Positions 35,001 to 43,292 of a stretch of DNA of 45,851 bases are shown piece by piece. Under the pieces are notes generated by a model. The model was not told the origin of the DNA. It made no database searches and saw only the letters and a program-made list of their open reading frames with translations. The translations under genes were made by a program, and so were the position numbers. Position 1 is the first letter of the stretch, and each line of letters opens with the position of its first letter. Source of the DNA: a virus; IMG/VR virus record IMGVR_UViG_3300030331_004592, positions 1 through 45,851 of that record. One strand, written 5' to 3'.

Positions 35001-37433
35001 TTAAGTTGTTGCTAATATTTTAAAAGTTCCTGTTGGTGTTTTAATATCTATTGTTCTATTGACATCAGTTGACTGTCCAGTTGTTAAATCAGTTGCATTA
35101 TTGGAAGAGGAATTATCTTGTATAATTAAAGAATCAAATTTTAAATTACCACTTACAATTCCTAGATCCTTATGTGTTGGAATAGTATTTAATCCTTCGT
35201 CACTCGCATTAAATGGTGGTGAAGTATCTGTTGGTGGGCAGCATAATGTATAATCAACAGTGTTTTTGGAAGGTTCTACTGCTGTAAACTGTGCACCATT
35301 AGGAAGAGATCTCGTAATGCCAGTATTTAAAGTTATTGTAGTTCCTTGTACGTTGGTTACTGTTATGCCATTTTCACCAAAATATGACCCTTGAAGTTCC
35401 CAGCCTATCGCAACATTTTTTGCGTCAGTAACAGTTACTATTCCTACTCCTTGATTAAGGGTACTGTCAACATCTGAGATTAAACACTGTACGGTTGGAG
35501 TGTTATCAATACGATCACAAAAATTTTGTAAAGAATTATCTCTTAATCCTTTTGAGTCATAAAAGAATACATCCTGATTTGCACTCATACTAACATTTGT
35601 ACTTAAAGTTAATGACTCACCATTATCAGCAATTAAGTCTACTTTTGTGAACGAAGGAATATTAGCACCGATTGCGATCATGCCTACCTGAACATCTCGA
35701 TGTCTTGTTGACATTGAAATTGGATTTGGTCTAAATGGATTTGTTGATGCAGATCTTGTAATTACAGGACTATTACTTGTACTACCGACACGAACTCTTC
35801 TTACAAAACCACGATGATTAATAAATCTAACTGTTTCTGTAGCAGTTCCAGAATTAAATACAGGAAGATCTAGAATAACAAATTCATTATCTAGTATACT
35901 CTTTACTCTTGCAAAAAATGGGATACTTGGAATAGTGGTATCCTGCACTCCAATGACGTAGTTACCAACTTCAATATTTGTTGTCATAACACCGCTAGAT
36001 AGTTCTAAAACAGTAGACCCTCCCGTTTTTATAACACTTATTTCACTTCTAGTAATTTGTGTTAAATTTTGTTTTGGCACGTATTTAATATCTACCTTAT
36101 TATTGGTGCTTACTTTTACATAATCTTCAGCATTTTGTGACCCTATGTCTGTGCCAATTCCTGAAGTATTTGTCCCACCAAAAAGAACAGAATTATCGTT
36201 ATATTTGTTAAAAACACCTTTAACAGCGTTCGAAAAATTATAATCTAAACTGAATAAACTGGTATATCTTAAATCAGCTGTACTTGCAAAGTTTCTTTGT
36301 TTATAATTAAAATCTATAGATTGAACGATATCCTTTGAGTCGAAATTTTTATGATGAAAATAACGATATCTAATTCTATATTTTTGATATGCTTCTAAAA
36401 CTTGCGTTGTTATTGAATGAGTTAATGGAGTGGAATTGTTTAAATCTCTAAAAAATGTTAAATTTTGATTAGTTATAGCCCCTGTAATTGAATTTGTTGA
36501 ATCAGAAACTAATGTAATAGTCTGATTTGCTTTACTGAAAGATTCTATCACTGCTCCATTGACAATATTTGAATTTCCTGTCACACTCATACCAATACCA
36601 ATAGTATTCATTTTTTCAATGAGCGATGAATCTACTGTGAGATCATTTCCTGCAGCTGCAGCACTCACTTGAAAAATTGTAGAAATTCCAACCCTCATAT
36701 GCTCTGTATATGTTCCTATTCCAGATGGTGATATTATATTTTTATTATTATTCTCTTGATATCCAACCTGTTGGAAATCCATCGTGAAATATCCAGTAGA
36801 GGTAACTTGAAAATTTACTGGCCCAGTTATTGTAGGGATAAAATATCCCTCCCACTTTACACCTGTATTACTTTTAGCAGATTGTGGATGAATTTTTGTA
36901 GAGTATGCAAAATCACCCTCTTCCCAAAAATTATCATCAGGTAGTAATCCATTAGTTGTAACTCCTACAAAAATATCTGCTTCAGGAAGATTTGGATTTA
37001 CGTTATATTCAAAATTAGCATGCTCATCAAAATTTATCTGATCATTTTGATAATATTTTGCAGTTAATCCATTACCACCTGCTAATCTAGGCTCTCCTGA
37101 AAAAACTTTAATTTTATCTAAACGATTTTGATATGTAATTCGAGGATCAAAAAATTCCTCTGACTGCCCATCAGGTGAAACAAATTTTTCTGCACTTCCA
37201 GCAATATTTAAATAACCTTCGTTTGTTAAACCATTTGCAAAAATATTTTTAATAACTTTTAAATCATCTGCTACAAAAGTATTTTCATTATCATTAATTA
37301 AAGTATCTATTAAGTTAGTTAAACCTTCACTTGGACTTGATAAGTCTGAAAAATCTTGATCCCTTCGAATACCAATTCGATTGAATGATTTTTGTAATGA
37401 TCTTCCTGCGGTTTCGTCTTTATATAGTGCCAT
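35001..37433 (-). CDS. PA14-domain tail/fibre protein
   Basis: In this 810-residue protein, residues about 1-115 form a helical, polar N-terminal anchor (SLQKSFNRIGIRRDQDFSDL). Residues about 120-360 look like a PA14 domain: GLTAKYYQN (122-130), VKWEGYFIPTITGP (192-205), VNFQVTSTGYFTMDF (206-220), and the closing YRIRYRYFHH strand near 350. PA14 domains usually bind carbohydrate, which suits a host-surface adhesin. The C-terminal 400 residues contain repeated beta modules (VGNYVIGV, VQVGMIAIGANIPSF, VAIGWELQGSYFGENGI). It lies 10 nt downstream of the 1230-residue fibre gene on the same strand. Which of the two carries the receptor specificity is open. Confidence 0.65.
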   Translation of the reverse strand: MALYKDETAGRSLQKSFNRIGIRRDQDFSDLSSPSEGLTNLIDTLINDNENTFVADDLKVIKNIFANGLTNEGYLNIAGSAEKFVSPDGQSEEFFDPRITYQNRLDKIKVFSGEPRLAGGNGLTAKYYQNDQINFDEHANFEYNVNPNLPEADIFVGVTTNGLLPDDNFWEEGDFAYSTKIHPQSAKSNTGVKWEGYFIPTITGPVNFQVTSTGYFTMDFQQVGYQENNNKNIISPSGIGTYTEHMRVGISTIFQVSAAAAGNDLTVDSSLIEKMNTIGIGMSVTGNSNIVNGAVIESFSKANQTITLVSDSTNSITGAITNQNLTFFRDLNNSTPLTHSITTQVLEAYQKYRIRYRYFHHKNFDSKDIVQSIDFNYKQRNFASTADLRYTSLFSLDYNFSNAVKGVFNKYNDNSVLFGGTNTSGIGTDIGSQNAEDYVKVSTNNKVDIKYVPKQNLTQITRSEISVIKTGGSTVLELSSGVMTTNIEVGNYVIGVQDTTIPSIPFFARVKSILDNEFVILDLPVFNSGTATETVRFINHRGFVRRVRVGSTSNSPVITRSASTNPFRPNPISMSTRHRDVQVGMIAIGANIPSFTKVDLIADNGESLTLSTNVSMSANQDVFFYDSKGLRDNSLQNFCDRIDNTPTVQCLISDVDSTLNQGVGIVTVTDAKNVAIGWELQGSYFGENGITVTNVQGTTITLNTGITRSLPNGAQFTAVEPSKNTVDYTLCCPPTDTSPPFNASDEGLNTIPTHKDLGIVSGNLKFDSLIIQDNSSSNNATDLTTGQSTDVNRTIDIKTPTGTFKILATT

Positions 37434-37440
37434 TTTTGAT

Positions 37441-37448
37441 TATTTATG
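37441..37448 (-). promoter_or_regulatory. Possible late promoter CATAAATA before the PA14 gene
   Basis: The minus strand reads CATAAATA 8 bp upstream of the PA14-protein ATG and overlaps the stop codon of the upstream fibre gene. A start 7 nt downstream would give an almost leaderless mRNA, so either that is how it works or the match is chance. Confidence 0.3.
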
Positions 37449-40400
37449 CTACGAGGTGAAATGTTAATGAACTTTTATTCTTAACTAAAACCACATCAGT
37501 AGTAATAGTTGTTTCTCCTATTGCAGAAATTGCAACTGTATCACCTGCGGTTAAATTTAGATATGCTGTAAAGTTCACACTTGATTCATTATGTGAAGAA
37601 TAATATCTGATGTAATTATTAAGACTTTGATCTGTATCACTATCAGTTCCATTAATTCTATATCTAAATCTAATATTTGTTCTCTGGCCACTACCTGTTC
37701 CTGATACAAATCCATTAAATGTAACCATGTAAATTCCATCGAAAGGAACAGTCACATCAGTTGCAGTGTTTGTAAATCCACCATTTTCAAATATTTCAGT
37801 ATTTGTCTGTAACCATGATACTTTACCAGCACTTGAAGTGTTAATATTTGCAGTGTTACCTGATGCTCCTGTGTATTTCGCATATATACCACCTCGAATA
37901 CGAGCATTACTTGCTATATTTAATTGAACTACACCATCATGTGTGATACGTAATCTCTCATCAACAGTAGTGCCCCCTCTCTTTGAGGCAATAATAAAAT
38001 CAGAACTATGAGTAGTCCCTTCACCAGGATCTACTGCTCCAATGTAAACATTACCAGGATTAGCTGTAGAACTATTTCTAAAAGTTCTAAATTCAATTAA
38101 AGATACTGTCTTATGTGTAGTTTGATCGTTATTGTTTATTACTAAACCAATCACTCCCGATGGAATATTACTATTTGTATCTGAACCAGTCCATTGATAT
38201 GTGTTGGCATTTTGTTTACGAAATGCTCCATCGGGATTTTCACTATCTATGGTTATCATTCCATTTGCCTCAATATGTAATCGTTTGACATAAGTTGGAG
38301 CATCACCTAGATTAGTTGTATGAACAAAAGTATCAAAATATATTTGAGTTTTTCCTAGTCTGAGTCTTGATCCACCACCACTTGCTCCAGCAACATTTGA
38401 TCCACCATCAGAGGCACGAATCATTGACGTTATATATCCATTACGATTAAACACCATTGAACCTGCGTTACTGCCAGGATTCATTTCAAGAGCTCTTGAA
38501 TTATCAGGACATGTAATTAGTACTCGTCCATCAGATTTGATACGAACTGCCTTACTCTCTGAATTATTTTGAGAAACACTTAAAACTAAAGATACATCTC
38601 TTCCAGCGTTACTAGACATATCTGCAACTTCTTTTTCAACACTAATACCAGTATAAGCATATGCTCTACTATCTGGAGACATAAAGAAACCAGCAGTTTG
38701 AGTTGTGGTATTATCATTATCAGTGTTCCACAGCATAATTTTTGTCTGACCACCATCATTTTTTTGTCTAACATCTAATATTGATTGTGGAGTACCAGTT
38801 CCGATACCAAGATTACCATCATCAAGAAGACGCATCTTCATACTATTACTATCACTTGCTGTATACCATTGATGAGTATTATCAGATGTTCGATATAAGT
38901 TTAATGTTTCACTATTATTCTGAGCATAAAAGTAAATACTACCATGAGTGGCACCATCTCCTTTTGCAGTGAGTTGTAAAACCCCTCCAGATTGTGAAAT
39001 ATTTCCATACTGACCAACTACGTATGGATTTGTATCTACTAATTTAATATTAGGTGAAACACTCCATATATCGATTTCTCCTGCAGGATCATCAGTTCCG
39101 ATACCAACATTACCATTACCATCAATAGTAAAATAATCATTAACACCAAATGCATCGCTCTTAGATATTTTAAAACTTGCTGCACCACCGTGTAATCCAG
39201 CAATCCAATCTTGAGTAGGAGTTTTAAACCTTACCCCTACTTGATTTGAACTATCTGTATCTTCAATTAAAATTTTAGGATTGCCAGGATCAGTAATATG
39301 TAATTTTTCTTGAGGATTATCAGTTCCTATACCAACTTTGCTAGAAGAAGGATTAGTGGCAGCAGTTATATTTCCACTTGTGTCGATGGAAAGTGCATCT
39401 ATATGAGATGTTGTTCTTTGTATTTTAAATTCATTACCACTTGTATTTGTAATTCTCCATTTGTCAGCAGCATCATCACCTTGATCAGCAATCAAATCTA
39501 TTCTTGCTGCACCTCCCTCTGGGCCAGTTATTGCTAAAGTATTTGCACCATCAAAAGTTAATTTTCCATCGGTATTAGTTCCCACTTGGAGTAGACTACC
39601 AGGATCATCAGTTCCGATACCAACTTTACCATCAGACTGAACACGGAATAACTCAGTTGCAGATGCTTTTGTTGTATAATCTTTATTAACTGCAAAATAT
39701 GCATTGGTATCATCATTATTAGAATCTATGAATAGATTAATATGATACCTTGAACCCATATTTAATGAATTTTCACTACTATTTCTCCATATCGTATCTT
39801 TAGTAGTTGTAGTACCATCAAAGAATATACCTTTATCATTATCAAGTGATAAATGTCCAGTTGTTATATCAACATTTCCACTTGAGTCGATGCGAAGTTT
39901 TTCAGTTCCGTCAGTTTCAAATCCCAAATAACTCTTATCATCAGTATTATTTGCATCATAATCTGCACTTAAAACAAGAGCTTTAGTAGAAATTATTTTC
40001 GATCCTATTCCACCTGCATTTCCATTACCTAATGCAATTGCTGTAGTGAATCCAGCTGCTGCCTTTACAATTGTCAATTTTGAATTATCTATGGCCGAAG
40101 CGGTGCCAATAAGAACATTAGATCCATTTGATTCATTGAGTCCTAACCTACCATCTGCATGTATGGTTAATTCTGCACCACCAGTTCCATTATATGTGAT
40201 TAGAAAATCTGAATCATTAGAATCATTTGTAAAATATTGAAAAAGAGTATCATGACTATTATCAAAACGTATTCCTGAACTGCTACCACCTGTCCCTCTA
40301 AGGTGTAAGAGTGATTGTGCGTTATCAGTTCCGATACCAACTTCACCTGTATTCATGATGCGAACTTTTTCATCTTCATTTGTTCCAAAAATAATTGCTC

Positions 40401-41136
40401 TATTCGCAGAATTATGGTATATGTTTAATCCTTGAGCATTAAGAGCAAAAGCAGCATTATATCCATTTCCATCTAATTTTAACTGCCCATTTGCAGCAGT
40501 ATCCATATCAATATCTTCATTATTATTTGATTGCTCTATTCGACCAGTTGGTGTGATCTCAAGTTTTTTAGTACCTGCTGTGGAAAATACATGAATATTT
40601 GGACTACTGGTAGCGTGTGGGCCTCTTGCATTATACATATCTGTTCCTTCTTCATCTTCAATAAAAACTCCATAATCATTAGTAGAATTTACATTTGCTC
40701 TTATTAGATATGCATGTGTACCAACACCAATTCTCATTCCAGAACTTGCAGCATTAGATATATCTAATGCATACTGTGGATTTGTGCTTCCGATACCAAC
40801 AAAACCCTGATCATCAACTGTAACTTTCTGTGATGCACCATCATATAATCTAAGTAAATCTCCACTACCACTTTGAGTAATCGCAACACCAACTGTAGAA
40901 TTATTTGCTGCAACTTCTACTTTATCTACTTCGGTTAAATTTGTGTCTAATGTTGTTGTGGTTCCATTGACTGTAAGATTTCCATCTATTGTGACATTCC
41001 CAGAAAAATCACCATCAGTTCCAGTGAAAATTCCAACGAACTGGGTAGCGGTGATTATTCCAGATGAATTTATATTGTGGGTGTTTACATTTGATAATGT
41101 ATGAATACCTGCACCTACAATCTTCGTGAACGCCAT
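37444..41136 (-). CDS. Long tail fibre with C1q-like tip
   Basis: This 1230-residue protein begins with a Gly/Thr-rich N-terminus (NTHNINSSGIITATQFVG, then VTIDGNLTVNGTTTTLD). The shaft has at least six V/L-G-I-G-(S/T)-x-x-(P/A) units (such as VGIGTDDP) followed by a short strand ending in L-x-(I/V/L), separated by 60-150 residues of variable beta domains. The last 125 residues have a C1q/TNF-like jelly-roll pattern: VTVPFDGIYMVTFNGFVSG, FRYRINGT, then VNFTAYLNLTAGDTVAISAI and a final SSLTFHLV strand. Such globular trimeric tips commonly bind ligands. The gene leads the minus-strand pair with the PA14 protein. Upstream is CTAAATAG (41155-41162). It most likely is a receptor-binding fibre. Confidence 0.75.
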   Translation of the reverse strand: MAFTKIVGAGIHTLSNVNTHNINSSGIITATQFVGIFTGTDGDFSGNVTIDGNLTVNGTTTTLDTNLTEVDKVEVAANNSTVGVAITQSGSGDLLRLYDGASQKVTVDDQGFVGIGSTNPQYALDISNAASSGMRIGVGTHAYLIRANVNSTNDYGVFIEDEEGTDMYNARGPHATSSPNIHVFSTAGTKKLEITPTGRIEQSNNNEDIDMDTAANGQLKLDGNGYNAAFALNAQGLNIYHNSANRAIIFGTNEDEKVRIMNTGEVGIGTDNAQSLLHLRGTGGSSSGIRFDNSHDTLFQYFTNDSNDSDFLITYNGTGGAELTIHADGRLGLNESNGSNVLIGTASAIDNSKLTIVKAAAGFTTAIALGNGNAGGIGSKIISTKALVLSADYDANNTDDKSYLGFETDGTEKLRIDSSGNVDITTGHLSLDNDKGIFFDGTTTTKDTIWRNSSENSLNMGSRYHINLFIDSNNDDTNAYFAVNKDYTTKASATELFRVQSDGKVGIGTDDPGSLLQVGTNTDGKLTFDGANTLAITGPEGGAARIDLIADQGDDAADKWRITNTSGNEFKIQRTTSHIDALSIDTSGNITAATNPSSSKVGIGTDNPQEKLHITDPGNPKILIEDTDSSNQVGVRFKTPTQDWIAGLHGGAASFKISKSDAFGVNDYFTIDGNGNVGIGTDDPAGEIDIWSVSPNIKLVDTNPYVVGQYGNISQSGGVLQLTAKGDGATHGSIYFYAQNNSETLNLYRTSDNTHQWYTASDSNSMKMRLLDDGNLGIGTGTPQSILDVRQKNDGGQTKIMLWNTDNDNTTTQTAGFFMSPDSRAYAYTGISVEKEVADMSSNAGRDVSLVLSVSQNNSESKAVRIKSDGRVLITCPDNSRALEMNPGSNAGSMVFNRNGYITSMIRASDGGSNVAGASGGGSRLRLGKTQIYFDTFVHTTNLGDAPTYVKRLHIEANGMITIDSENPDGAFRKQNANTYQWTGSDTNSNIPSGVIGLVINNNDQTTHKTVSLIEFRTFRNSSTANPGNVYIGAVDPGEGTTHSSDFIIASKRGGTTVDERLRITHDGVVQLNIASNARIRGGIYAKYTGASGNTANINTSSAGKVSWLQTNTEIFENGGFTNTATDVTVPFDGIYMVTFNGFVSGTGSGQRTNIRFRYRINGTDSDTDQSLNNYIRYYSSHNESSVNFTAYLNLTAGDTVAISAIGETTITTDVVLVKNKSSLTFHLVA

Positions 41137-41154
41137 ATAACTTTGACTTTTTTA

Positions 41155-41162
41155 CTATTTAG
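41155..41162 (-). promoter_or_regulatory. Late-promoter-like CTAAATAG for the fibre/PA14 operon
   Basis: The same octamer in the same orientation precedes the other minus-strand operon (3430-3437). Here it lies 18 bp before the fibre ATG. The next elements on the plus strand (41168-41175) point the opposite way, so this 20-bp gap is a divergent promoter. Confidence 0.5.
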
Positions 41163-41167
41163 TGTAT

Positions 41168-41175
41168 AATAAATA
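41168..41175 (+). promoter_or_regulatory. Late promoter AATAAATA for the small coiled-coil gene
   Basis: This NATAAATA core is in divergent orientation to CTAAATAG at 41155-41162. A perfect 10-bp palindrome ATACATGTAT (41178-41187) lies at the predicted start. Transcription from about 41182 argues for translation from the ATG at 41200 rather than the one at 41182. Confidence 0.5.
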
Positions 41176-41199
41176 AGATACATGTATTATTTAACGAAG

Positions 41200-41367
41200 A
41201 TGGAACCTGACAAAATGATGGAAGATCTGAATGCAAAAAAAGAAACTTTAGAAGCACAATTAACTGATTTGGAAAAAACTTTTAATCAAAAGAAAGAACA
41301 TTATTTAAAAATATTAGGTGCAATTGAAGCATTGGAAGCTCTTGATACATCAGTTCCTAAAGAATGA
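41200..41367 (+). CDS. Small coiled-coil protein next to fibre genes
   Basis: This protein has 55 residues from the ATG at 41200, or 61 from the ATG at 41182; I prefer the former because the predicted transcription start lies at about 41182. The protein is a single helical heptad-like stretch: MEDLNAKKETLEAQLTDLEK, then FNQKKEHYLKILGAIEALEA. Small coiled-coil proteins beside fibre genes often act as fibre-assembly helpers (T4 gp57A is the known case, also small and coiled-coil), but no sequence match to gp57A is visible. Its stop codon overlaps the next late promoter (41366-41373). Confidence 0.6.
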   Translation: MEPDKMMEDLNAKKETLEAQLTDLEKTFNQKKEHYLKILGAIEALEALDTSVPKE

Positions 41368-41373
41368 TAAATA
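41366..41373 (+). promoter_or_regulatory. Late promoter GATAAATA for the following fibre gene
   Basis: This NATAAATA core overlaps the stop codon of the small coiled-coil gene, 48 bp before the ATG at 41421. The predicted transcription start coincides with a perfect 14-bp palindrome, GACTTATATAAGTC (41380-41393), so the mRNA would begin with this self-complementary sequence. Confidence 0.6.
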
Positions 41374-41420
41374 GAAGAAGACTTATATAAGTCGTTTCTG
41401 GTAAATACCCAATATAATAA

Positions 41421-43277
41421 ATGGCAACACCTTTTAGGTTAAAGAGATCGTCTGTGACAGGAAAGAGACCTGCACTTACAGATCTACAAATAGGAGAATT
41501 AGCACTTAATTTTTACGATGGTCATCTGTTCGCAGAGAGAGACACTGGAGGTGTCGGCATCGGAACGACCATTGCATTATTAACTCCTTGGAGAGAAAAT
41601 TTTGGTGGTGGGTCGATTACTTATGTTGGAGTCGTAACAGCAAACACTTATCATGGAGACCAAGTAATTGGAACTCCTGCAGGTGGATTTAAGTCAGGAG
41701 CATTTACGATAAACAATTCGGATCATACAAAAGATTCAATAAACGAATTAAATTTTATATTAGGAAAGTTAGTTCCAAAAGCACCAGATACATTTGATGG
41801 ATTAGCATTATCTTTAACAGGAACTGCTGGTGTCGGAAGATTATGCCAAGGATTTACACCAACAAATAATACAGGTGGTTCAGCACCATCAGCAGGAACT
41901 CAATATACAAGAAATACAGATAGCACAGTTTCAACAAATTTCATTAATGATGTTGGGCCAGGAGATGCTGGAACTGTCACTGGATTTGTAAACGCAGTTG
42001 GAGTTGGAACTACAACATTAGATTCAGGCATTAATAATCATATATCAGATGCAGTTCAAATAGCAGATAATAAGGACGCAGCACAATCAACAAGAAACAC
42101 AGGTATCACATCACAGTTCTATCAAACATATGATGTTAAGTTACTTGATGCAGCATCACCTGATGGATTTAATAAAGCATTTTTGACTCATGGTTCAGCA
42201 ACAACTGGCGAAGTTTTCTGGTATGAGGATCCAAGCACAGTTTCTGCTCCAGTAATTTCTTTTGGTTCTGTAACAATACCATCACCAGGCGTGACTACAC
42301 ATTCATCAGGAGTTGCACATTACACAAATAGTGCATCAAACGCATTCACATATGTTTTGACAGTTACAAATGCGAGTGGTGATATGTATACTCAAAATAC
42401 CTTCTTGACTCAAGGTGGTGGTGATGGGGGAAACGCATTTGCAAATTCAGGAAATAAAAGTTATACAAATTTTGCTGGTGGAACAAATCCACCAACAAAA
42501 AACTATGGAGTTGGAACTGGTGTAACAACACTTATATCAAGTATTCCAAAAAATAATTTACATACTACAGTTACTTCGAATCATTTCTCAAGATACGATG
42601 CAACCACACCATATGGAACTCATTCCAACCAAAGAATTAGTTTTAGCACACCAATTAATATTATGAGTGGTTCGCATGGTTCTAAAATTCTTGAGACTAA
42701 TATATCAAGCACAGTTGGAAATGGAAATAATGGAGCAAGAGTTCCCGCAGTATCTAATACAGATAATCCAAGTCAAACTGGTGCAAGTTATAGTTGGAAT
42801 GTTGCAGATACTGTTGCAACATACGAGGCAATAGTTAGGGGTGGAGTTCTAAGACACGATCAAACTAATTATTCTTCAGGGTATTTACCAGTTGGCCCAA
42901 ATTATTCATCTGGTAGAAGTGGAATACAATATTACCAACTTCAACTAATTACACCAAATGTTTCAGAGTTTAATATTGTTGTAACTGGTTCTTATGGTGG
43001 TTGTTGGGTATGTATGCCTGACAACTCATCTTGGACGACAGGACTAAGTGATACAAACGGATGGGCAGATATGTTCACTGCCTATGGTGGATCAGGTGTC
43101 CCAAGAAATGCTGCACCAGGATGTGCGTCAGGAACAGTCATGTCAGGATCGAATGGAACATTCAAATGTGTATTTGGAACTGAATCATCATCTAATGATA
43201 CTAATAATCGAATTTTAATTCGATGGAGACTGGACACAGCTGATTCAATCACAGCAATGTCATATACTACTACATAA
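41421..43277 (+). CDS. Tail fibre/adhesin
   Basis: This 618-residue protein has an N-terminus (MATPFRLKRSSVTGKRPAL, then IGELALNFYDGHLFAERDTG, GVGIGTTI) of a type I associate with cyanophage fibres, where it probably attaches to the virion. The middle is Thr/Ser/Gly-rich beta structure without clear repeats. The last 130 residues form a compact adhesin-like domain: YYQLQLITPNVSEFNIVVTG, GGCWVCMPDNSSW, GGSGVPRNAAPGCASGTVM and a final RILIRWRLDTADSI strand; four Cys lie in this domain and could form disulfides. It is followed 15 nt later by another fibre with its own GTG start. Host-receptor binding is the likely role. Confidence 0.7.
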   Translation: MATPFRLKRSSVTGKRPALTDLQIGELALNFYDGHLFAERDTGGVGIGTTIALLTPWRENFGGGSITYVGVVTANTYHGDQVIGTPAGGFKSGAFTINNSDHTKDSINELNFILGKLVPKAPDTFDGLALSLTGTAGVGRLCQGFTPTNNTGGSAPSAGTQYTRNTDSTVSTNFINDVGPGDAGTVTGFVNAVGVGTTTLDSGINNHISDAVQIADNKDAAQSTRNTGITSQFYQTYDVKLLDAASPDGFNKAFLTHGSATTGEVFWYEDPSTVSAPVISFGSVTIPSPGVTTHSSGVAHYTNSASNAFTYVLTVTNASGDMYTQNTFLTQGGGDGGNAFANSGNKSYTNFAGGTNPPTKNYGVGTGVTTLISSIPKNNLHTTVTSNHFSRYDATTPYGTHSNQRISFSTPINIMSGSHGSKILETNISSTVGNGNNGARVPAVSNTDNPSQTGASYSWNVADTVATYEAIVRGGVLRHDQTNYSSGYLPVGPNYSSGRSGIQYYQLQLITPNVSEFNIVVTGSYGGCWVCMPDNSSWTTGLSDTNGWADMFTAYGGSGVPRNAAPGCASGTVMSGSNGTFKCVFGTESSSNDTNNRILIRWRLDTADSITAMSYTTT

Positions 43278-43292
43278 ACGAGGTAAAGAATA

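Noticed and set aside
41182-41199. ATG at 41182 as the start of the small coiled-coil gene
   Set aside because: It coincides with the predicted transcription start of the AATAAATA promoter; the ATG at 41200 gives a coherent coiled-coil protein. A leaderless message would reverse this choice.
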